A stretch of 64,000 bases of DNA, taken from Rhytidiadelphus loreus. Lineage: Eukaryota; Streptophyta; Bryopsida; Hypnales; Hylocomiaceae. Within the stretch, counting starts at the first letter, position 1, and each line of letters begins with the position of its first letter. A program made the translations under genes and the position numbers. The notes under the pieces were generated by a model. The model made no database searches. It was not told where the DNA came from and was given only the letters and a program-made list of their open reading frames with translations. Positions 34,490 to 46,343 of this stretch are shown here, piece by piece. The stretch lies in NCBI GenBank assembly GCA_947034895.1, contig OX344762.1:870501-934500 (forward strand). The letters run 5' to 3'.

Positions 34490-37400
34490 GTTTTCTTTTT
34501 TTTAGATTGTTGCGATTTAAGACATAATATTATACAAAAAGCCCAAAAAAGAGTGTAGAACCAAAATAAGTAAGTCACATGCCAATGTAGCCTTTGGTCA
34601 TAAATAACATTTTATCCTTAGAATCTTCTCCAAAACCCACTTGTACATAGGTTAGAACCGCGAAGTAGTTGGAAATAGCAGACTTGTAGGGAACTTATCC
34701 AAAATAGCTTAAACTCCAGTGCATGTAACTAAACTTGGCTAAATTGTTCCTAGAAGAGATAAGGAGGTCCTTACATAAATCTCCAAGGATAGATTCTAGT
34801 TTTCCCATTCCATCGACAAAATATTAGGAACCCCAATTGTTAGTATGCAGGTGTTACTTTTTCAAGATGGGCCAACCGGAGGAATCTACGGCTACCACAT
34901 GGTGCTCTAGGATCGAAAGCATATCAAGGAGTCAATAGCAAAATCAATTCGCTAAAATTCCCTCACATGTGGAAGATTTTTTGACTGCCGGTAATTCAAG
35001 AGAAGTCAATTTTACCTTCTTACCGGCTGTGCGCAATACTGATTCAAGATTTATCACATGCCTTGGGGAATTCCATGAGAGGTTCCCCCAAAAGTCTCAG
35101 TTTTTTTATCTCTAGAGGATCTTTTTCCAAACGGTCAACCTCTAAAAGCCATGAAGGGAAATTTATGTAAATTATCCAGGCTTTGATAAAATCTCACTAA
35201 AAATTAGCTTCTATTATGTTAATAATGTGCTCTGACAAATTTCGAAGCATTCCGATAGTATGAGGCAACCGAATCACCAATTATTAATTACGGAAGGATT
35301 TTCGTGGAGTTGATTGGCGTCTCGGGAGCACACAAAGTTGGAACAAAGTCATCAAGGGGTCTTTTCTTACTCCCTAGGACCCTCCCAACAACCATGGCTA
35401 GTCACCTTAGTTAGAAAAGGTAACCTCCAAAAGTTAGATTTTTACCCTTTCACTGATTCTAATTGGCTCTGGTTGCCAATGAATTTTTTGCGATAGGAAT
35501 AGGGGTTGGAGGTCTTTCAAACAAAAATGGCTTCTTGAAGCCAATGGCGCAATCCGTTTGCAATTTGGAATTGAACTCCAAAAGTTATAGTTTAGGACTA
35601 GTATAAAAATCCTAATGAGGTGAAGATAAGGATGAAAATCTTGCATGATAGGGTTACCTAGGTTAGAAAGGGAAGGGAAGGGCACCTGGAAGAGTATAAA
35701 AGGGGACCTTTCTTCTTCCCAAAACACCTCCAATACTTGTTTTGGGTCCATGGGTCCAAACTATCTTGGATGTTTTGGCATTTGGCCAAAACTCCACACG
35801 ATGTTTTCGGAGCACTTTTGGCTCTTCTTGTTGCTATATTTTTAGTTTTGAAGGTCCGTGGGGGTCCTTCTTTTAGTCCTTGTAACCTTTGTGTGTATGT
35901 CTTTGTGTCCTTGTTTACTAAGTTGAGTGTTTTTTATAGTCTTTTTTGTGTCTTGTACTAACCCTAGAGCAACCCTCCACCGTACCTTGACGATGCCGCT
36001 TTGGAGAGTCTCTAGCTTCATGTTTTTCTTGTTACTAACTCAAGTCTTTCATGTTGCATTGAGTCTAGTTCTTTTGTCTTTGTTAGGAAAAGAGTGGGGT
36101 GGTTTCCTTTGGGGTAACAAAACTTTACTTTTTGTTGTCGATTTTCAGTCCTAAATTGTATGTTAAAAGTTCATCAAACAACGGAGTTTTGAACCCTTAG
36201 GGGCAGGCAGTCCTAAATTTGGTGTTAAAATCAATTCAACGGCGGAGCCTTGTACTCACCCATTGGTTAACTCCAAAGTTTAGTTTCCAAAACGCGTTGG
36301 AAACTAACCAAAGTTTAGCATTAAAAAATAGAGTCACTCAAGTCCATTAAGAGTCAATGTTTTTTTCACTTTCCAATTATTACAGTTGATAGGTTGAGAG
36401 TCACCTTTTTTACTAGTCCAAAGCTAGCCAGCCAGCCCAAAACGCAAGCCAACCAGCTTGGGGGCAGCCCGATCGGTGACGTTGGGTCCAACAGTTCGGG
36501 GGTTGGATTTAGTAGTCGGGGGTTGAATTCAACAGTTTGGAAGGTGGTCCAATAGCTCTATGGTGTTGGAAGCTTTGGGGACTCGGGGAAATTTTGAAGA
36601 TTAGCAAGGAATCCAGGGAAAAGAAACTAGGGCAATAGCATAGAAACTAGGGAGATTAGCATAGGATCTAGAGAACTTAGTATAGAAACTTTAGGAGGCT
36701 TAGTCAAAATTGGGGAACGAAGAGCAAGTAAGGAACATCTCCTCCATAGCATCTTTAACATCACCAACTCTCTATATCATCACCACAAGCAACCATCTCC
36801 AATTGCAAGAGTGAAGAAGTGGAGATAAGCTTAGATAGAAGGAAGGTGTTATAGTAAAGGATAAGGAGGGAATCCCTTCCACTATTAGGGTAAGTTAACG
36901 CGTAAGGGAGTTAGGTGGGGCATAAGTAGTAGTTAGCTCGCATTTTTTATTTTCTAAGGAAGTAGGTGACAACCCAACTACTCCCAATCAATGGAGCATG
37001 AAGGTTGAGGTAAAAGAAAAGGAAGAAGAAAGAAACTTTGAGAAAGAAGTATCATTCTTTTGGGGCTATAAAGAATATTTTGGTCAACGAGTGTGCTCAT
37101 CTTTGCAACTTGCAATGGTAGAAGAGGGAGACTTGACAACCTTGATCATGAATCTTCACGCAAGGGTAAGACCCTAAACTCTCCTTCTTAAAACCAGCCG
37201 TTAGGAATCAATTACTAAGTAAGGCCGAGAACTAAGTACTAGTAGGAAAAATTTCAGGTTAAAATTGAGTAGATAGGCTTAGAGGAAGCACCTCCGTACA
37301 AAGAGGTTTCCAAAAACATAGGACACGTAGGAATCGGAGTTAGGACGCCCAAGATATCGATGGATGAAGTTTAGAGTCCACAATGGATGAAACCTAGGAG

Positions 37401-37835
37401 TTCTCATCCATCCAAGTCAAAACTTCAAACTTAGCTAGATTATAGGAAGTTAAGTCCGTAGATCAAATCTCACCTTCATTTGAAATTAGGAGTTCATAGA
37501 AAACTACGAATGAAGTTAGATAGCCACGTAGTCAAAACTTCATCCGCCCATAGCAGTTCACTAGAGAGTCTAAATTGAACGAGTCTTGGGTTTTTAGAAA
37601 TGGAATGAGATAAGCTTTTATCCTAGAATGATAGAGTAATCTTTAGAAGCATGGAAAATAGAAACATAACATAGCATGACAGTCAATTTAGGAGTCATCT
37701 AGAACCACAAATAGAAAGACCCATTTAGGAAATTAGCAAAAAGATCTATTGCTTAGAAGGCATAGTGGATTGACGCTTAGACATCCACTAGAATAGAAAT
37801 CTACCATATGACTAGAACCTAGTTGTATTCGCCGA
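34490..37835. mobile_element. Insertion of about 3.3 kb, possibly an LTR-retroelement remnant
   Basis: This stretch separates the two halves of a minus-strand pseudogene. It has a canonical TATA box, TATAAAAG at 35695-35702, followed about 450 bp later by two similar segments, CAGTCCTAAATT...GTTAAAA...TCAA, at about 36148 and 36208. The second, with TTTGGTGTTAAAATC, is reminiscent of an LTR end and primer-binding site. No gag or pol frame and no matching second LTR were found, so the class is uncertain. Boundaries are approximate. Confidence 0.35.
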
Positions 37836-37839
37836 TTTA

Positions 37840-38477
37840 CCAAGGGTGGGTAAATAAGCGCCTAAAGTGGTAAAGGTGGAAAAAATGGGGGCTAATCAGA
37901 TTAGATTTCCTAGCAGTAAAATTCCTGGCTAACTTATGCACTATGGAGAGGATAATTCCACCCCAACATACGGGTCTTGGAGCCAGACTTTCTCTCTCTC
38001 CTAAGGCTCCAAAGATTGTGTTTACTACTGTAAATGTAATCTAGGTGGGGTTCTTCGGATACAGAATGGGACCCAGGAACTCCAACAACTGTTGATCTCG
38101 TGGATTCCTACAATCACTCACGGCATATCCTTCCTTGGGATCCGCCTAGTTCCGGAATTTGTCCGTTGCGTATCTATCCGTGCGACTAGCCCATCCTGCT
38201 CCTCTACTAGAGGCAAAATATGCCTTGTTCCACAAATCTACGGTCCAAGCCTTAGGACAACCCCTTACCATTAACTGGTACTAGTTGGGAACTTCGTGAA
38301 TGAGTTCCTTAACCATCTCCTCACTCTAGATGTTCCATGGCCTCCGCAAAAATCTGAGACATCCTATCCTCTTTTGTTTTCTTCTAACTCCTAGAGGTGG
38401 TCCGAATCAGAAGGCATTTTTGGACTAATCATTTGAGCGGTCACCGTCACCTTCCAGGAATGGCTAGATCGAGCCAT
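37840..38477 (-). pseudogene. N-terminal half of the repetitive-element protein, copy 2
   Basis: On the minus strand the frame starts at an ATG at 38477 and aligns block by block with 24910-25930. Examples are MVKELIHEVPN*YQLMVRG, SRTDRYATDKFRN*A, KEGYAVSDCRN and LEFLGPILYPKNPT*ITF. It then continues to VNTIFGAL and HFFHLYHF, a part missing from copy 1. At least six in-frame stops are TAG, and the one in VPN*Y is shared with copy 1. Confidence 0.7.
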
Positions 38478-38873
38478 GGATGCTGACATCCTAAAAATAA
38501 ATCTAGTGCAAACGACACCAACCTCCCTTTCTCTCACTAATGCGATCCTAACTCATTTCTCTTTCATTCACTAAATGGGTGTGTGCTAAACCACGGAGAA
38601 AAGAAGGAGAATGAAGCTGGTGGTAGAGTTTAAATGCTTGTTGAGCGCCCCAAGTTCTTTGATCCAACCTAGTTCTTGTAAGTTTTCTAGCCGGAACTTA
38701 GGCAGTAGGTTCCTACTATCCGAAACTTTTCCGATTTTCATCTACTGGTTCTGAGTGACTCCGGAACCCTAACTATAGTTTTAACTTCCCTAGAAAAGCA
38801 CTATTTTCTAATTCTAGGTTTTAGTCCTAAATTCACTATGTCTATGCAAAAATTGTAAAAACTTCTTCCTAAT

Positions 38874-38951
38874 CACTAGTAGAAAACAGTGTCACACTCA
38901 ACAAAAGCTAGCTGATACTTTTGTTGACTGTGACACTGTTTTCTACTAGTG
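38874..38951. mobile_element. 78-bp CACTA-type hairpin MITE
   Basis: The 34-bp arms start CACTAGTAGAAAACAGTGTC on the left and pair with the right arm with a single mismatch around a 10-base loop. AAT lies directly on both sides (38871-38873 and 38952-38954). CACTA ends with a 3-bp duplication fit the CACTA (En/Spm) superfamily. Confidence 0.85.
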
Positions 38952-38954
38952 AAT

Positions 38955-41900
38955 TTATCCCTATCTTACACTCTTATTTAGATTCTTGAATGTCGCATGC
39001 TTCTACAAAGTCTGTCAATTCGAAGTCAACCCTCTTGAAGGCTTTAAAATATTCCACGCATCTCCTCACATCAAAACCACAAACTCTCCGTGATCCCACA
39101 AATCCGTAAGTCTCTGCTAGAAAAATGACCTTGTGCGTCTGGAAAAAAATCGCATTCTACCATTTTACCGACCAACAAACGAAAGCAAGCGCTAGAAATC
39201 AAGAATTGGTAATCAGGGTTCCGAATTAGCCCGTCTGACGATTGCCTTAGGAATTTAATCATCTTCAAATTGCTCCTCCTGACAGTCAAGCACCACACAA
39301 GTGCCATATGCTTCAAAGTATAGGAGTTTTGCCAAGCATAAAATGACTGCCTATAGGAGAGCAAAAAACTCAACGCCTAACAACGGCAAAAGGTAGATCA
39401 AATCAAAGTTCCACAAGGGATCATAGCTCCCTAGTGATTAGAATTATGGAGGGATCTGCCAAACACGGATCAATGCAAAGAGGAGAGAAAAACTCGACAG
39501 TTGCAACAGCACAAGGTAGGCAAAAATCAAGCCTTTGAACTACACTGTCCAACGATCATCTTAGGCAAATCGATATCTTCAAATTGTTCCTTCCGCAAAC
39601 AACAGAACCCTAGAGATCTGCCAAAGCCTAACATCGTCCATGAAGCCAGGGCATACAAGAGAAACGAGACTTGATGCTTGAAAAGCACAAGGCAAATTGC
39701 AACCAAAGCCAAATTCACAAAAGCGGTGTCGATCCCGCTCCCACAAACTTGCCACCGTTGTCACTCTCAACAACCTCCATGCACCACCAAAACTCCTGAT
39801 TACAAAATCATTGGACTTATTAGAAGCTCTTGGTTTAAAGAACAATTGCTTTGGCGGAAACATGTTTTATAAGCAACATGAAGAGTCCAGAACGATTGAA
39901 AAAAAGAACTCGGCATCCGCCGGCAAATAGAAGAGAATCATCAAATGAGGTCTACTGGAAGTGTAAAAGATGGTTGTTCTAGTGGTGACACAACAACGTT
40001 GCTTCCTGACCACATATCTACGAACGAGGAAGATTTTCAGCCAAGGGCGGTGGAAACTTGGCCTCGTAGGGAACAAAATAGGGCTTTCTCAGGTGACAAG
40101 GGATTGGATTAGGCAGCGGAGGACAGGAATCAAGAGTGGAAGGGGTACACTTCCGCGTTGGCTCAGGCCCATGAGAGGCAATTAGATAGGGACCAGAGAC
40201 ATGGCAATGATGGCTAATTAATTGTGATGCTTGATGTTTTATTTTTCATAAATTTCTTTTATCTAGAGACAAATAGGCTTCCACATACATTGTAAAATTA
40301 ACTTCAAATATTCACACTTTGAATGTCACTAGTGACATTTTAGTCATTTAGGACCCTAAAATTCCAATTTAGTGCTTCATTTTTAGTTAATGTTTCAAAA
40401 TACAATCTTTTCTCAAATTGCTAAGTTATCCATCTATTTACTACAATTGAACGTTTATAAAAGTAATCAATATTGAGTAAGAACTCTTTGAATGACAAAC
40501 CTTGGCTATCCATGAGTTTTTAGCAAATTGTGTTTTCTTTTTTACAAAATATTCCAAATCCTTTCTATGATTGAATTGCAAGAACATTGAGATAGTTAAC
40601 TTGGTTTACATTTAATTTAGAAAGAAAACTAATATAGTTCAAATAGAGTTCCATTATACCAATTTAAGTGGGGGTTGAAAGGAAGTATGAATACATTTCT
40701 GACATCAAGTGGGCTAGCACAAAGCCCCTTGGTGACCTTCCTTCATACTTTGTGCATTAAAACCAATTAGGAGGCTAAATGATGAAAGGCTCTGGCTCTC
40801 CCTATTGTACACTTCTACTGTAGGAAGTGCCCAAAATGCCAAGGGCACAAGGGGAACTCTGGTGTGACACCCGAGACTTGTGATACTAATGATAAAGGGA
40901 CCCGAGTGGGCTTAGTGTAGGAAAGATCCTAAAGGAGGGGAACACCCTCGGAGACTAGGAACCATGAGAGGGAAGTTGTGCGCATCATATGCCTCACAAT
41001 GAGTTGGTTCTAGAATGCTAAAGATTGCTCAAATCGAACAAGGGAGCTAGGAGATATGGGCTCCTAAAGTTGGGGCTACTTTGGAATAGCCTTGGACTAG
41101 GAGGCACTCCTTGAGAGTCTTGAACTTTGGAAGAGGTATATCTTCCAGAATACTAACTCAAATCGAATGTTTGAGGAGTCTATCGGCATCTACGCTGTTG
41201 AGAAGTACGATGTTTGTTCCGAAAATCACTGAGCTCCTAGTTGTAGAAGTCTTTGTGGCTTGGATAAGAAACCCTTGACTCTTGATGCTATCTTATCCCA
41301 ATCACTAACTCTAACCTTTGGTTTAAACCCTAACGCTAACCCTAGCCGAATTCCAATCCTTTGCACACTTGAGTTTGTCCTCAATCTGACCTAGTTCAAT
41401 TTCGGCCTCAATATCTCCTAGATTACAACATGAAATCCTCTAATATTTAAACAGTAGGTTCTTCACATCATCATAGGACTACAAACCAAATTTCATGCCA
41501 AAAGGAACATATCTCATCCCGTGGTGAATGTTTCTTCAAGGCAAACTTTTTCCCACAGCCATTGTCTCCAACCTGCGGTTACTCTTTCCTTCATAAAACA
41601 CAAAATATGAACCCAATCAAGATGAATTTTTTTGAGAGTGAAGCTAACCCATTCTAATTAGCATTCCCAAAGTTTGATAATCATACCCTAGATGGTCGCT
41701 GAGATCCAAGCCTTCAAAGTTCACCTTCTTCATTGCCTAGGTTTTTGGACCCCCTTCACTTCAACACTCCATTGCTCCGCCTCCACCTAAAATCAAGCCT
41801 TCGAATTTTGCACACCAACGCTTGTCTTGCCAAGAAGACAACTCCAAAATCTCATTTCAATCCGAGGCTTCAATCATACAGAAATGAACTCAAAACCATG

Positions 41901-43019
41901 ATCGAAAATTTGTCACCTTCATTAATCAAAGTAAACTCCACAAAACGGTGCACCAAGTGCACAAACACAATCTACTAAGCCTTCTAAGCAACCTCCAACC
42001 TTTGAGTCACTTAGAGAACATTCTTATGTACATCCAAACTCACTCAATACCACTAGAAAGCCAAACAACTATGTATCACACCCTTTCTTCCCTTCCTTAA
42101 GTACCCTCCTCTTGTCCATCTTCGATCAATAGGAAGATAACAATATAAGGCTTCTAGGAAGGTCTTATGGTGGCTCAGCCGTCGTTGGCTAATTCTAACT
42201 TACCCTAAACCCAATAATATTTCTAATAACATGGTCCTCCACATAATCTTCAACCTAAATCGTGTGCTCCTCCGTATGGTCTTTGCATGGTCTCTACGTG
42301 GTCTTCTGCGTAGTCTTTCGCATGATCTTCAATCTAATTCACGTGGCTTTTATGAATTAAGATAACATAACATTAATATGCCATTAATTTATACATCTAA
42401 ACTACTGCTAATATTACTAAGTTTCCATAGATTTAATCAATGAATGGTCCACACCATGACAATGCAAAAAGCAGATGACAATAGAGTGGTCGCTTGATAG
42501 ACTCAGGAATTGGACCAGTAAGTTAGATTTTTCAGATGTAGTATGTGATTTCTATGATTTTTCAGAATGCTGGCTCCCTAAACTACCAAAACTCACATAG
42601 GTGGACCCTAAACCAAAATTTGCAAAAATCAATAGTTAGCAAATGAGAGTTAAATATGTGTATTTCTAATGCGTTAGCGAATCAAAGATGAAGCATTTGA
42701 AAGACACCTTAACTAAAGTCTAAGGACACATTAAGAGGCAGTCTAGGATACATGAATAGGTACAGGGACGCCTTTCGGGTGCCTTCACCTTGTGTGCACT
42801 TCCCTTTTCCTTTTCCTTGGAAAATTGAAAATAAAATTCCTATGGCTGTCATCATCAATTTGATAATTTGATAACCAGAAAAACCTTTCCGTTAGGTACT
42901 GTAACGTACTCATTCATTCATGACAATTCTGATTGACAATCATCTCAACTGAAGAAATGCACAGATTCTAAGATTCTGTACTAGCAACACGTGGCAAAAG
43001 CAAGTAAACCTTCTGAGTG
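38955..43019. other. Gene-free accessory sequence
   Basis: No intact gene was found. Between 39070 and 39870 two minus-strand segments look like diverged copies of each other (words near TCTTCAAATTG and CCGCAAACAACAG) and may be an old duplicated exon. From 40.8 to 42.4 kb the sequence has a more mixed composition and may be retroelement debris. Nothing there reaches the level of a named family. Confidence 0.35.
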
Positions 43020-43320
43020 TTCACACTGCATCATGATATCAAGTTAAGTTAAAAGTTGCGAATGCGCCTGGCCATTCATTTGCCGATTGAAGCTTAGTGT
43101 GTGTCGGCTGCATGCTGAGCTGGAGGGTCAAGTTTGCAGTAGCCAATTAGATACGCCATGCTGGACCCCTTGGCCGCCACTTGTGCAGCCTCCGATGACG
43201 TCGTTCCCCTCCTGAAGGGCAGCCGCGTGGGCGATACAACAGTCCAGGTGGCAAGCTTACCGGGACTGCAGGGTCGGTTGGGGTTGTCTAATTAACTTAC
43301 TTATAAATGAATGGAAAAAG
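43020..43320. other. Short complex, CpG-containing island
   Basis: This 300-bp segment contains GATGACGTCGTTCC and several CpG dinucleotides and stands out from the AT-rich surroundings. It could be part of a promoter or a relic of a gene. No protein is supported. From 43321 to 44500 AT-rich sequence follows. Confidence 0.3.
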
Positions 43321-44559
43321 TCACTTGGGTGTCTTTGAAGTTTGAATTTGCAGTTTGCAAAAAACTTTCTAAGTTGTTGGTGATGGCGGAAATTAAGTCC
43401 ATTTGTAAATTAGGAGACTCCAAAAATAGTAGTGTGCCCTATGTTGTTGCCATGGTCAAATAAAGGTAAAAGAAATTAGTTTTTAAATTTGAAAATTTGA
43501 AAATAACTCAAAAATTCATAATCTTGTATACCGGGAGTTAAAATGTCATGAAACAAAAGTTTGTACATCTCTCCTTGTCGGAGGGCTTTCCAATGGTACC
43601 AAGAATGCAATTGAGGGATTCACAGTTTTGAAGATCTCAACGTAACAAACAAACAAAAACAAGCTTGAGGTATGGATGACTTTTCTCAATGTAACCTTTA
43701 CCTTTAGAGAGAGACAAAAGAATCTTACTATGACTAAAGTGTCAAAATATGTCCAAAAAATCATGAATGAATAGACTAGACTTTATGATAGAAACAATGA
43801 TGTATATGGTACGTGGAAAAATTATATAAGGTAAGGTAAAATGCATTAAAAACCAACCTTACAAATTTTGGCTAAAAAGTGAATCATAAGAATGTGAGCT
43901 TTTTTAGAATTCAAAAAAGCTTATAGTTTATTCTTGTGGTATTTAAAAACAAACATGGTAAAGGATTGAGTTACAGTTCGTAAAAGTTAATCCTTAAACA
44001 CCTTAGGGGACCAAAATTATCCTCACATAGTTACAAGTCCAATTCAAAGTGTTGTAACTTTTGCATCCAATGTCTGAATTCAATAAAACTTGTTGAAAAA
44101 TTTGCACTCTCTCTTCTAGTTTGTAAAAAAAGACTCATGCCATTAGAAGATTTTTGGAGCCAAAACAAAACTACAAATTTCTAAGACTTCTCGAATTAAA
44201 GAAAACAACACGAAATTTGCCAAATCAACAATCTGACATGACCGTGACTGTGCCACATTAGATAAAATTAATCAATTAATTATATTTAGTAATAATAATA
44301 ATAATTATTAAAATCAAAATTAATTTATTGTTATTTAAATATTATGGTTGGTTCATAGCATGGGGAACACGCCTGAAACGACCCTCCCATGGCCTCTAAT
44401 GTTCCTTTGAGTCCTTTATGTTTTACAAAGGAAACACGTTTTTTTTTTTCAGAAACTGAGGTAGTAATATATTTGCCGGTCCATTTTGCCGTGTGCACTG
44501 GAGATGCTCCCCAGTATAAGGCCCGGTTAATCTCCGTGATTGGCGATTCGGGATCTGAG

Positions 44560-46343
44560 TGCGGAGGCATCACGCCACTCAAGTGGCCCAGTGTCGCCGT
44601 GCAATTCGGTGTGAGCCGCCGAGATGTACAATTGAAGGTACAAAAAGCTTCAGTTGCGGAGACAATCCACCTTGGATGAACGCTCCATCTTGGATGAACG
44701 TTGGCGGGAGGCACGCGACGTTTATCATTCATCCCAAGATCGTGGACCAGTGACGAGTGATGACCTATTCCGTCCCAAGTAGAAGCTGTGCCATGTGGCG
44801 TTTCCCGCGTTTCCGTCCATCGGTCGGGGATCAGTGAGCGCAGATCTCAAGGACTCATTCTTGTGCGACCGTCGGTCGAGAATTTCGGGGCTCTTGCGAC
44901 CTTCAGGTTGCAGGGTCCGTCTTCTTCTCCCTTAAGAGTGTCCCGTGGTGTTGGAGCAGAGTGCCGATTGTTCTCGCAACCGGGGGTTGCTTTTCACCAA
45001 TTTCTTAGAGCGTCCTCGCGCATTCCTGTGGAGAATCTCGGGAGTCATTAGGGAATCTCGGTATCTGAGGCGAAGCGCCGCGGACCTTTTCCTTGTGTTT
45101 CTTCTGCCTTTGGCTGTGCTTATTGACCAAGATATGAAGTCTTGAAGGGGTTGTGGAGGTGGTTCTTCGGCTGCTATCTCCTTGGACTGTTTTTGGCGGG
45201 GTTGGAGAATTCGGCAAGGTGAGCGGCTTTGTGTTCTTGGATTCGTGAGTAGAGTGAATCGGTTTCTGGGGTCTGTGTAGGCAGGAGCTATAGGTTTCGT
45301 AGCTTGCTTTGGGGTTTCGGAGCCACGGGTTTGTTTTGTTTTCCTGGGCTTGCGGTGGGGACTGGGCACGGGGATTCGCTCTTGCCATAAGTGACTTCTC
45401 TTCCTGCATGAGGGAGTCAAGGTCGAGCTAGAACAAGTTCAGGATTTGAAGTTTAGTTTTATAAGTTGCTGAGTCCAGCTTTGTTTTAGTTCTTCGTGAT
45501 GTTCGACGCAGAGCCAGGGTAGAATGCGAGACGTTCTTTACTTGACGATAACTTGTGAAGGTTTCTTAAAATGGTCAGATTTATTACATATTCGATCGTC
45601 AGTGTTTTCTCCCTCTACATGCATTGCATTCTTTGAGTAGAATACCTAGTGCACTGGACCGGACGTAGTTTGGGACTGTTGGTGAAGCTTATTTTTGAAA
45701 CTTCAATCGACAAGCTCAGAGATCTCTTACAACTTTCTTGCTAGGCCTTGTGCATATTCTACGCTTTCTGGTTCGGGGATCTCCCGAGTTTGTTTGTTGT
45801 TCTCTACCTAGCGGAGTATCCGACTGGTTTGAAAATAAATGGAAACCATTCGTAACCGTAGAATGTCACGCTTGTCACTGTTTAGAGAATTTATGTTACT
45901 AAGAGTGAGTAACTGTGCAGGCGTTTCAAAGTAGCGGCTTGTTGATGCCACCGTCTTAGCGCCCAACCACTCGACTACCAGTTTCTCGAGAGCTAACGTG
46001 AGTTCAGATCCGTATTATTTGTGATCCTTGACGCTGTGCAGTTCTGCGTTATGGAAGGGTAGTGGGGCGCCATCTGGCGTATCTTTCCATGTTAGGCTCA
46101 ATTTCGCTGTATTGGCTGTGTTCTTGTACTGTAATAGTTTAATGTAGATAGTTTTTTCAGATGTGTGTCACAGCGAGCCGTTCATTTGGTGCTTGTGCAC
46201 TGGGTCTTGGCTCGCCCTAATTTTTGAGCTGTTCTTTTAACGTTGAATTTTCTCCTTGGTACTGCAGCGAGTCGCTTCAGAGTCAGATTGGCGATGGGGT
46301 CTTTCAGTTCAAGTCTGCATTGATTTTTTCGAAATTAAAACAA
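44560..46343 (+). promoter_or_regulatory. Promoter, leader exon and 5' UTR intron of the EF-hand/SAM gene
   Basis: GC-rich, CpG-containing sequence begins near 44.5 kb. A strong donor, GGCAAG followed by GTGAGC, lies at 45218/45219, and an acceptor, TACTGCAG, ends at 46267. This implies a 5' UTR intron of about 1.05 kb and a second leader segment up to the ATG at 46344. A short upstream frame starts with the out-of-frame ATG near 46293. Open frames on the opposite strand here are low-complexity shadows. Confidence 0.5.

Noticed and set aside
44932..45420. Basic, Pro/Thr-rich minus-strand frames
   Set aside because: They are the opposite strand of the leader exon and 5' UTR of the EF-hand/SAM gene and have low-complexity composition without conserved motifs.
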